Shown here: positions 1 to 5,530 of the stretch, one piece after another
How the letters are laid out: every line of letters begins with the position of its first letter
How positions within the stretch are numbered: position 1 is the first letter of the stretch
Assembly (NCBI GenBank): GCA_015494385.1
Contig: WGBJ01000212.1
Coordinates: forward strand, 1-5,530
Direction: 5' to 3'
DNA: 5,530 bases
Source: Marinosulfonomonas sp.
Lineage (GTDB): Bacteria; Pseudomonadota; Alphaproteobacteria; Rhodobacterales; Rhodobacteraceae
The notes under the pieces: generated by a model
Database searches by the model: none
Told to the model about the DNA's origin: nothing
Seen by the model: the letters and a program-made list of their open reading frames with translations, nothing else
Translations under genes and position numbers: made by a program

Positions 1-25
1 ATGTCAAAAAGGGTGGGATCGGACG

Positions 26-829
26 GTGTTAAGTCAAAGCGAACAAGACAGCTTGAAAAAAGCGGCCCATGCGATGGCCGATGTGGCGCAGGTGGAAACC
101 CTGCGCCATTTTCGTGTCTCAGGACTGGTGGCGGATAATAAATGGTCTGTCGGTTTTGATCCGGTGACTGTGGCTGATCGCGCCGCCGAACTGGCCATGC
201 GCAAGGTGCTGGCCGAAATGCGCCCCGATGATGCCATTCTGGGCGAAGAATTCGGCTATTCCGAGGGCACCAGCGGGCTGACATGGGTGCTGGATCCGAT
301 TGACGGCACGCGCGGTTATATCAGCGGCACACCGACGTGGGGCGTGCTGATTTCCGTGCGCGATGAAACGGGGCCGTTTTTTGGTATGATTTGCCAGCCT
401 TATATCGGCGAGCGTTTTGTCGGCGGGCTGGGCGAGGCGTGGGTGGATGGACCACACGGACGCAATGATCTGAAAACGCGAATGGCACGGCCCTTGTCCG
501 AAGCGATTATGCTGACCACCTTTCCCGCCATTGGGACGCCGGTTGAAAAAGCTGCGTTTGATAGGGTCAAGAAACAGGTGCAACTGACCCGCTATGGCAT
601 GGATTGTTATGGCTATGCGCTGTTGGCCGCCGGTCAGGTTGATCTGGTGATCGAGGCCGGATTGCAGGCCTATGATGTGCAGGCGCCAATCGCGGTGGTG
701 CAGGCGGCCGGTGGCGTTGTCACCGACTGGCGCGGAGGCCCTGCGCATGAAGGCGGGCGGATGCTGGCGGCGGCCAATGTCGAAATACATGCCGCCGCGT
801 TGGAGATTTTGCAGCAAGCCGGGGAATAG
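26..829 (+). CDS. hisN: Histidinol-phosphatase, inositol monophosphatase family (HisN type)
   Basis: Probable histidinol-phosphate phosphatase (histidinol phosphate to histidinol plus phosphate, late histidine biosynthesis), a cytoplasmic Mg-dependent enzyme of the IMPase fold. The 267-residue length fits the family. Visible motifs are DPVTVAD (45-51), GEE (73-75, metal-ligand glutamates), DPIDGTRGY (90-98, the IMPase signature with metal-binding aspartates) and YDVQAPIAVVQAAGG (216-230), whose D217 is the expected third-metal aspartate. The FDPVTxADRAAE form and the RYGMDCYGYALLAAGQVDLVIE stretch (189-210) resemble HisN-type members more than classical SuhB. The start is uncertain. GTG at 26 has a weak GGGA seven bases upstream, the frame stays open to the window edge so the true start may lie outside, and an internal ATG at 74 would remove 16 residues of the first helix. 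It ends three bases before the deaminase gene, so the two probably share a transcript. Family assignment is firm; substrate is inferred, and another sugar or inositol phosphate is possible. Confidence 0.8.
   Translation: MLSQSEQDSLKKAAHAMADVAQVETLRHFRVSGLVADNKWSVGFDPVTVADRAAELAMRKVLAEMRPDDAILGEEFGYSEGTSGLTWVLDPIDGTRGYISGTPTWGVLISVRDETGPFFGMICQPYIGERFVGGLGEAWVDGPHGRNDLKTRMARPLSEAIMLTTFPAIGTPVEKAAFDRVKKQVQLTRYGMDCYGYALLAAGQVDLVIEAGLQAYDVQAPIAVVQAAGGVVTDWRGGPAHEGGRMLAAANVEIHAAALEILQQAGE
821..826 (+). promoter_or_regulatory. Ribosome binding site for the 8-oxoguanine deaminase gene
   Basis: GGGGAA lies six bases before the ATG at 833, inside the last codons of the hisN-like gene. It supports that ATG as the start and fits translation coupled to the upstream gene, with only three bases between stop and start. 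Confidence 0.6.
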
Positions 830-832
830 CCA

Positions 833-2173
833 ATGGCCGATATTCTGATCAAGGGCGCCGATACGTTGGTGACAATGGATGATACCCGCCGTGAAATCGC
901 GGGCGGGGACATTCGCATATCCGGCGGTGTGATTGCCGAGGTGGGGCAGAACCTGCCGACAAATGGCGCCGAAGTGGTGCATGCCAAGGGCTGTGTGGTG
1001 ACGCCCGGACTGGTGAACACGCACCACCATCTGTATCAAACCCTGACCCGTGCGGTGCCCGGCGGGCAGGATGCCCTGCTGTTTGGCTGGTTGCAGACGC
1101 TTTATCCGATCTGGGCCAATTTCGGACCCGAGGAAATGCGGATTTCCGCCATGATTGGTCTTTCGGAACTGGCGCTTTCAGGCTGCACCTTGTCATCGGA
1201 CCATCTGTATTTATTCCCCAATGGCAGTCGGTTAGACGACACCATTGAAGCCGCGCATGAAGTCGGCTTGAGGTTCCATCCAATCCGTGGCGCGATGAGC
1301 ATCGGCGAAAGCGATGGTGGCTTGCCACCGGATTCTCTGGTCGAGGACGAGGCGGCGATTTTAGAGGATTGCATCCGCGTGGTGGACCGGTTCCATGACG
1401 CAAGCGACGGGGCAATGGTGCGGGTCGGGATCGCGCCTTGTTCGCCGTTTTCCGTTAGCCGTGATCTGATGCGTGATGCAGCGCTATTGGCGCGGGACAA
1501 GGGGGTAATGCTGCACACCCATCTGGCGGAAAATGACGAAGACATTGCCTATAGCCTTGAAAAATTCGGCTGCCGTCCGGGGCAATATGCCGAAGATTTG
1601 GGCTGGACCGGCGATGATGTCTGGCATGCCCATTGCGTGAAACTGGACGCACAAGAGATTGACCTGTTCGCGAAATCCGGCACCGGCGTGGCCCATTGCC
1701 CGTGCTCCAACTGCCGCCTTGGCTCGGGCATCGCGCCGGTGCGCCAGATGCGGGATGCGGGGGTGAATGTGGCGTTGGGGGTGGATGGTTCGGCCAGCAA
1801 TGATGCCGGAAATCTGGTGGCCGAGGCGCGGCAGGCGATGCTGCTGCAACGGGTGCAGAACGGTGCTGACGCGATGAGCGCGCGCGAGGCGCTGGAGATC
1901 GCCACCCGTGGCGGGGCTGCTGTTCTGGGGCGGCATGACTGTGGCCAGATCGCAGTGGGCAAGCGGGCGGATATCGCGGTTTGGGATGTCAGCGGCGTGG
2001 AAAGTGCGGGTAGCTGGGATGCGGCGGCGCTGTTGCTGGCTGGGCCGACCAGGGTGCGTGATCTGTTTGTCGAGGGGCGACAGGTGGTGCAGGACGGGCA
2101 GATGGCGACGATTGATTTGCCTCGGGTGATTGAGCGGCAGAATATGCTGGCACGCGGGTTGATGGAACGGTGA
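833..2173 (+). CDS. 8-oxoguanine deaminase (COG0402 amidohydrolase)
   Basis: Predicted cytoplasmic zinc-dependent deaminase of 446 residues, most like the 8-oxoguanine deaminases that convert 8-oxoguanine to urate and ammonia. The metal site is complete for the COG0402 amidohydrolase superfamily: TPGLVNTHHH (57-66; HxH = H64/H66), LHTHLAEN (227-234; H230 ligand, E233 proton shuttle), WHAHCVKL (264-271; H267) and LGVDGSASND (315-324; D318). The HCPCSNCRLGSGIAP stretch (288-302) and the VDGSASND form agree with 8-oxoguanine deaminase and the related hydroxytriazine hydrolases (AtzB-like), and differ from guanine deaminase, cytosine deaminase and TrzA/MtaD-type enzymes. A composite beta-sandwich is formed by the N-terminal ~55 and C-terminal ~75 residues, with the usual GxIAVGKRADIAVWD motif at 371-385. 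There is no signal peptide. It follows the hisN-like gene closely and converges on a guanine deaminase gene, which favours a purine substrate. Isoxanthopterin or a hydroxytriazine remain alternatives. Confidence 0.82.
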   Translation: MADILIKGADTLVTMDDTRREIAGGDIRISGGVIAEVGQNLPTNGAEVVHAKGCVVTPGLVNTHHHLYQTLTRAVPGGQDALLFGWLQTLYPIWANFGPEEMRISAMIGLSELALSGCTLSSDHLYLFPNGSRLDDTIEAAHEVGLRFHPIRGAMSIGESDGGLPPDSLVEDEAAILEDCIRVVDRFHDASDGAMVRVGIAPCSPFSVSRDLMRDAALLARDKGVMLHTHLAENDEDIAYSLEKFGCRPGQYAEDLGWTGDDVWHAHCVKLDAQEIDLFAKSGTGVAHCPCSNCRLGSGIAPVRQMRDAGVNVALGVDGSASNDAGNLVAEARQAMLLQRVQNGADAMSAREALEIATRGGAAVLGRHDCGQIAVGKRADIAVWDVSGVESAGSWDAAALLLAGPTRVRDLFVEGRQVVQDGQMATIDLPRVIERQNMLARGLMER

Positions 2174-2256
2174 TTTTTACGGCCTGATCTGCGTGTGGCG
2201 AGGCGCGGGAAAGAGATTCTATGCCTGCGGCGCGGATATTTATGGAACAAAGATAA
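2174..2256. other. Convergent intergenic gap with a GGATATTTATGG element
   Basis: These 83 bases separate two convergent stop codons and would have to hold both transcription ends. There is no strong hairpin followed by a U-run in either direction; the best pairings are GCCT (2182-2185) with AGGC (2201-2204), and a tiny GCC-TGC-GGC stem at 2223-2231. The latter begins an element at 2223-2253 with GC-rich GCCTGCGGCGC, then GGATATTTATGG, then AACAAAGA. From memory, very similar strings (GCCTCCGGCGGG-(A/G)TATTT-GG...AAAGA) recur downstream of many Rhodobacteraceae genes. That resemblance is recollection, not a search. The function is unknown; a 3'-end or termination signal is a guess. Confidence 0.4.
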
Positions 2257-3549
2257 TCAGGGCAGGGGTTTGCCATTGATCCATGTGGCCACGACCGCGC
2301 GGTCATCGCCCATCATGATGGTGGGAAAGACCTGTTCCCAGAAGTCATTGGCGCGTTCGCTGCGCTGCGCAATTGCCGGTGTGGCCGCCAGATCCAGCAC
2401 CACCAGATCGGCCTCGCCCCCCACTGCCAGATTGCCGATTTTATCATCCAGCCGCAGGGCGCGGGCGGAGCCGCAAGTGGCCAGCCACAGCAGTTGCGCC
2501 GGATGCAGGGATGTGCCGGTCAACTGGCCGATTTCATAAGCCGCCGCCATCGTGCGCAGCATCGAGAACGAGGAGCCGCCGCCAGTGTCGGTGGCAAGGC
2601 CGATACGGTGACCGGCGGCCATCAAGGCCCCCATCTGGAACAGCCCCGAACCGATAAAGGTGTTCGAGGTGGGGCAGTGGATCAGGGCTGCGTCAACCTC
2701 GCGCAGGCGGGCTTTTTCGCGCTCGGTCAGGTGGATTGCATGGCCGAACAGACCACCTTCGCGCAACAGGCCGAAGGATTCGTAGGTATCCAGATAATCG
2801 CGGGCCTTGGGGAATAACCTGTGCACCCATTCGATTTCATCGACCTGTTCGGACAGGTGGGTCTGCATCAGGCAATCGGGGTGCTCGGCCCAAAGGGCAC
2901 CAAGGGCTTCGAGCTGTTCGGGCGTGGATGTGGGCGAAAAACGCGGCGTGATGGCGTAAGATGCGCGGCCCCTCCCATGCCATTTTTCCAGCAGGGCGCG
3001 GCTGTCGTCATAGGCGGATTTGGCGGTGTCCAGCAGGGCATCGGGTGCGTTGCGGTCCATGCAGGTTTTGCCGGCAACGATGCGCTGGCCTCGCGTGGCG
3101 GCGGCGGCGAACAGGGCGTCCACACTGGCGGGGTGGATGGTGCAGAAACTCGCCACTGTGGTGGTGCCGTTGGCGGCGGTCAGATCCAGATAGCGGGCGG
3201 CGGTTTTCGTGGCATAGGCGGTGTCGGCAAAGCGGATTTCCTCGGGGAACGTATAGGTGTTCAGCCAGTCAATCAGCCGTTTGCCCCAACTGGCGATGAT
3301 GCCGGTCTGCGGGTAATGGGCGTGGGTATCAATGAACCCGGCCATGATCAGTGCATCGCCGTAATCGGTGATCTTCGCCTGCGGGTGGGCTGCACGCAGA
3401 TCATCCGCCGTGCCGGTGGCTGTGATTTTCCCGCCTTCAACCAGCACCGCACCGCGCCGTTCATGACGGGCGGCCTGCGCCACAGGTACATGGAACGGAT
3501 CGGCGGTAAATGTCAGGGTCTGGCCCAGCAAAAGTTGCGCGGTTGTCAT
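2257..3549 (-). CDS. guaD: Guanine deaminase
   Basis: Hydrolyses guanine to xanthine and ammonia in purine catabolism/salvage; cytoplasmic, zinc-dependent, 430 residues, a normal length. Motifs are AGFIDTHAHYPQT (70-82; H76/H78 metal, Q81 in the family's purine-binding HYPQ), CTIHP (136-140), RFSPTSTPEQL (203-213), QTHLSEQ (229-235; H231 metal, E234 proton shuttle), FGHAIHL (268-274; H270), HCPTSN (291-296) and ATDTGGGSSFSML (319-331; D321 metal ligand). These match guanine deaminase rather than the neighbouring 8-oxoguanine-type enzyme. The frame is open far upstream, but ATG at 3549 is chosen because GGAG lies six bases before it, conservation begins just inside it, and the upstream extension is only the reverse of mgtE. 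The gene is divergent from mgtE and convergent with the other purine deaminase. The usual PG before FIDTH is AG here, which should not affect catalysis. Confidence 0.93.
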   Translation of the reverse strand: MTTAQLLLGQTLTFTADPFHVPVAQAARHERRGAVLVEGGKITATGTADDLRAAHPQAKITDYGDALIMAGFIDTHAHYPQTGIIASWGKRLIDWLNTYTFPEEIRFADTAYATKTAARYLDLTAANGTTTVASFCTIHPASVDALFAAAATRGQRIVAGKTCMDRNAPDALLDTAKSAYDDSRALLEKWHGRGRASYAITPRFSPTSTPEQLEALGALWAEHPDCLMQTHLSEQVDEIEWVHRLFPKARDYLDTYESFGLLREGGLFGHAIHLTEREKARLREVDAALIHCPTSNTFIGSGLFQMGALMAAGHRIGLATDTGGGSSFSMLRTMAAAYEIGQLTGTSLHPAQLLWLATCGSARALRLDDKIGNLAVGGEADLVVLDLAATPAIAQRSERANDFWEQVFPTIMMGDDRAVVATWINGKPLP

Positions 3550-3555
3550 CGGGTG

Positions 3556-3559
3556 CTCC
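3556..3559 (-). promoter_or_regulatory. Ribosome binding site fixing the guaD start
   Basis: GGAG on the minus strand, six bases before ATG at 3549. It decides the start of guaD against a much longer in-frame reading that would begin at 4230 within the antisense of mgtE. Confidence 0.7.
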
Positions 3560-3667
3560 GGGTTTTCACAGCGTCCCAGACTAGGCGCAAGATTGGTCAA
3601 GGGGAAGCCCCGTTTTCGCTGTTTTTCACAGACAGGATTGTTTAAGTAGAACCCAGAACCGTCGGAC

Positions 3668-3672
3668 AGGAA
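3668..3672 (+). promoter_or_regulatory. Ribosome binding site for mgtE
   Basis: AGGAA ends six bases before ATG at 3679, a well-spaced Shine-Dalgarno sequence that supports this start for MgtE. Confidence 0.7.
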
Positions 3673-3678
3673 CTGAAC

Positions 3679-5061
3679 ATGAATACAGAGCAACAGGAAA
3701 ATCGCGACGGGCTGGACGAGGATTTTGCCCTTGGCGACCGTTTGATCGACGATGTGATCGAGGCGATCGAACAGGGTGACAGCGTGCGCCTGACGCAATT
3801 GCTGGAGCCGCTGCACTCGGCCGATATCGCCGATATTCTGGAACAGATCAGCGCCGGACAGCGCCGCGCCCTGCTGCGCCTGTGGAAGGGCGAGATGGAG
3901 GGCGAGGTTCTGTCCGAACTGGACGAGGGCCTGCGCGAAGAAGTGATCGAAAGCCTGGGGCCGGAAGAACTGGCCGAGGCGGTGCGTGATCTGGAAACCG
4001 ACGATGTGGTCGATCTGCTGGAGGATCTGGACGCGCCGCAACAGGACGAGATTCTGGAGGCGTTGGAAGATGCGGACCGGGTCGCGGTTGAACAGGCGCT
4101 GACCTATCCCGAGGATTCCGCCGGCCGTTTGATGCAACGCGAGCTGGTGGTGGCGCCGGAACACTGGACGGTGGGCGAGGCGATTGATTACCTGCGCACC
4201 CAGAAGGATCTGCCGGAACAGTTTTACCATATGATTCTGGTTGATCCGAAGATGCGGCCAACCGGTTATGTGACGCTGGGCAAGCTATTGAGCAGCCCGC
4301 GGGACATGAAACTGCAGGACATCACCGAGGACAGTTTCCGCACCATTTCCGTCAATCAGGACGAAGAGGATGTGGCCTATGCCTTTAACCAGTACCACCT
4401 GATTTCCGCCCCTGTTGTGGACGAGAACGACCGGCTGGTCGGGGTGATCACCATTGATGACGCTATGGCCGTGCTGGACGAAGAAGCCGAGGAAGACATG
4501 CTGCGGCTGGCCGGTGTGGGCGAAGGCAGCCTGTCGGACCGGGTGATCGAAACCTCGAAACGGCGCTTGCCGTGGCTGTTTGTGACGATGTTTGCCGCGA
4601 TTGCCGCGTCCTTCGTGATCTCGCAATTCGAGGACACGATTGCCGAATTCGTGGCCCTTGCAATTCTGATGCCGATTGTGGCGTCGATGGGGGGCAATGC
4701 GGGCACGCAGGCGCTGACCGTGGCGGTGCGGGCGCTTGCGACCAAGGATATCACCAGCGCCAACGTCTGGCGGGTGATCCGCCGCGAGGTTCTGGTCGGG
4801 CTGGTGAACGGGGTTGTGTTTGCACTGGTCATGGGGGTGATCGGTATGCTGTGGTTCGGCATGCCGATGCTGGGCGTAGTGATCGGTGCGGCATTGGTGA
4901 TCAATCTGCTGGTGGCCAGTCTGGCGGGGGTTGTGGTGCCGGTGGTGCTGGACAAATTGGGGATTGATCCGGCGCTGGCCTCGGGGGCGTTTGTGACCAC
5001 GGTGACGGATGTGGTCGGGTTTTTTGCCTTTCTGGGCTTGGCTTCGGTGGTGTTGTTATGA
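3679..5061 (+). CDS. mgtE: Magnesium transporter MgtE
   Basis: Inner-membrane Mg2+ channel/transporter that works as a homodimer and is gated by cytoplasmic Mg2+ bound to its soluble domains. At 460 residues it is full length. In order: an acidic N-terminal superhelical domain (about 20-140, with repeats such as DIADILEQ and DDVVDLLEDLD); the family motif PEDSAGRLM (144-152); two CBS domains (about 153-212 and 215-270, the second with VNQDEEDVAYAFNQYHLISAPVVDEN in parts); a linker EEDMLRLAGV (271-280, the plug-helix region); and five membrane segments near 298-316, 321-338, 371-393, 397-424 and 435-460. The pore signatures are PIVASMGGNAGTQALTVAV (332-350) and DPALASGAFVTTVTDVVGFF (430-449), whose D444 corresponds to the selectivity aspartate known in Thermus MgtE. 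The many acidic residues in the N and CBS domains fit Mg2+ sensing. The stop overlaps the next start as ATGA, so the folate gene is in the same operon. Confidence 0.96.
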   Translation: MNTEQQENRDGLDEDFALGDRLIDDVIEAIEQGDSVRLTQLLEPLHSADIADILEQISAGQRRALLRLWKGEMEGEVLSELDEGLREEVIESLGPEELAEAVRDLETDDVVDLLEDLDAPQQDEILEALEDADRVAVEQALTYPEDSAGRLMQRELVVAPEHWTVGEAIDYLRTQKDLPEQFYHMILVDPKMRPTGYVTLGKLLSSPRDMKLQDITEDSFRTISVNQDEEDVAYAFNQYHLISAPVVDENDRLVGVITIDDAMAVLDEEAEEDMLRLAGVGEGSLSDRVIETSKRRLPWLFVTMFAAIAASFVISQFEDTIAEFVALAILMPIVASMGGNAGTQALTVAVRALATKDITSANVWRVIRREVLVGLVNGVVFALVMGVIGMLWFGMPMLGVVIGAALVINLLVASLAGVVVPVVLDKLGIDPALASGAFVTTVTDVVGFFAFLGLASVVLL

Positions 5062-5530
5062 GCGATCTGGCGGCAATCAAGGCGGCCGCACGCAAGGCGG
5101 GATTTGAGCGGCGCAAGGCGGCGCATGAGGCGGCGCACGGAGAGTTGGCCGCGGCGCGGTTGCTGGAGTTTTTAGAGCCACACGCGGGGCAGACGATTTC
5201 GGGCTATATGCCGATCCGCACCGAGATTGATCCACTGTCCGTGATGGCCAGGATGGCGCAGAGCGGTTTTGTGGTGGTGCCGGTGATCGAGGGTGCGGGG
5301 AAGCCGTTGAAGTTTCGCCAATGGACGCCGGAATGCGAGATGGTGGCGGGGCCGTTCGGGGCCAAGGTGCCAGCGGATGGCGCGTGGCTGGAGCCGGAAG
5401 TTTTGATCGTGCCGCTGGTGGCGTTTGACCGAAATGGCGGGCGGCTGGGCTATGGTGGCGGGTTTTACGACCGCACCTTGCAGATGCTGCGCGAACGCCG
5501 CCCGACGGTGGCGGTGGGGTTCGCCTATGC
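5058..5530 (+). CDS. 5-formyltetrahydrofolate cyclo-ligase (3' end outside window)
   Basis: Cytoplasmic Mg-ATP-dependent enzyme (5-FCL/MTHFS, YgfA family) that converts 5-formyl-THF to 5,10-methenyl-THF, recycling a storage and inhibitory folate. The first 157 residues are present; the family is usually around 190, so roughly 30-40 are missing at the window edge, not by mutation. Visible motifs are a basic N-terminal helix (KAAARKAGFERRK, 8-20) where the family binds ATP phosphates, GYMPIRTEIDP (49-59, folate pocket region), LKFRQW (84-89) and the strong signature VPLVAFDRNGGRLGYGGGFYDR (118-139, glycine-rich ATP/Mg loop). The ATG at 5058 shares ATGA with the mgtE stop and has only a weak GGTGG before it, so translation is probably coupled to mgtE. 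The frame has no stop before the window ends. Confidence 0.92.
   Translation, partial: MSDLAAIKAAARKAGFERRKAAHEAAHGELAAARLLEFLEPHAGQTISGYMPIRTEIDPLSVMARMAQSGFVVVPVIEGAGKPLKFRQWTPECEMVAGPFGAKVPADGAWLEPEVLIVPLVAFDRNGGRLGYGGGFYDRTLQMLRERRPTVAVGFAY

Larger units (their letters stand above)
3550..3678. promoter_or_regulatory. Divergent guaD-mgtE intergenic region with phased short repeats
   Basis: This 129-base region must carry the promoters of both guaD (leftward) and mgtE (rightward). Three same-orientation copies of a short word are visible: GTTTTCAC at 3562-3569, GTTTTCGC at 3612-3619 and TTTTTCAC at 3622-3629. The first and third continue as CACAG, giving a perfect 9-base repeat TTTTCACAG at 3563-3571 and 3623-3631. 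Offsets are 50 and 10 bases, so all would lie on about the same face of the helix. I could not place a convincing -35/-10 pair in either direction. A 4-bp GGGG-AAG-CCCC hairpin (3601-3611) is too weak to call a terminator. There is no room for a full M-box magnesium riboswitch, and I saw none of its structure. Confidence 0.4.

Noticed and set aside
1..32. Possible tail of an upstream gene ending in TAA at 30-32, or a short reading from ATG at 1.
   Set aside because: Only nine codons of the first are visible and nothing can be recognised; the second runs to a stop near 138 out of frame with the phosphatase. Neither can be supported.
119..1039. A 306-codon minus-strand reading across the hisN-like gene and the start of the deaminase gene.
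   Set aside because: It is antisense to two genes with intact catalytic motifs; its His/Gln/Arg-rich composition is typical of a shadow frame.
3601..3611. GGGG-AAG-CCCC hairpin followed by GTTTTC, terminator-like.
   Set aside because: The stem is only four pairs with a three-base loop, and it lies upstream of both divergent genes where no known transcript needs to end.
2821..3645. A 274-codon plus-strand reading opposite guaD.
   Set aside because: It is glycine-rich low-complexity translation antisense to a strongly conserved gene, with no motifs and no plausible ribosome binding site.
3550..3678. Possible Mg2+ riboswitch (M-box) leader of mgtE.
   Set aside because: The whole intergenic region is 129 bases, shared with the guaD promoter, and I found no set of long stems or a terminator near the mgtE start.
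2257..4230. A 657-codon minus-strand reading that would give guanine deaminase a ~227-residue N-terminal extension.
   Set aside because: The extension covers the intergenic region and the antisense of mgtE, has no recognisable domain, and guaD has a well-placed GGAG and ATG at 3549. It is an open frame produced by high-GC codon bias.

Overview
The window looks like ordinary chromosome from an alphaproteobacterium, most likely Rhodobacteraceae (Roseobacter/Rhodobacter type). This rests on the high G+C with strong third-position GC bias, the character of the HisN-type and 8-oxoguanine deaminase proteins, and an intergenic element resembling one I associate with that family. I made no database comparison, so the taxonomic call is an inference.

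Layout: (1) Positions 26-829 (+) encode an inositol-monophosphatase-fold phosphatase, best read as histidinol-phosphatase HisN. (2) Three bases later, 833-2173 (+) encodes a COG0402 amidohydrolase, most likely 8-oxoguanine deaminase. The two are probably co-transcribed. (3) Positions 2174-2256 form a short convergent gap with an element of the form GCCTGCGGC...GGATATTTATGG...ACAAAGA. (4) Positions 2257-3549 (-) encode guanine deaminase. (5) Positions 3550-3678 are a 129-base divergent intergenic region with strong Shine-Dalgarno sequences at both ends and three short, helically phased GTTTTCAC-like repeats. (6) Positions 3679-5061 (+) encode the MgtE magnesium channel/transporter. (7) Overlapping its stop codon by ATGA, 5058 to the window end (+) encodes a 5-formyltetrahydrofolate cyclo-ligase whose C-terminus lies outside the window.

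Functionally, the left half pairs two related deaminases facing each other. One handles guanine (to xanthine) and the other probably the oxidised base 8-oxoguanine (to urate), so together they feed purine bases into xanthine/urate catabolism. The right half pairs magnesium uptake with a Mg-ATP-dependent folate enzyme in a translationally coupled arrangement. The HisN-like enzyme is also Mg-dependent, but it is separated from mgtE by the guaD unit and need not be functionally linked.

I see no mobile element, CRISPR array, tRNA or rRNA, and no evidence for a previously undescribed system. The most checkable oddities are the element in the convergent gap, the phased repeats between guaD and mgtE, and the paired purine deaminases.
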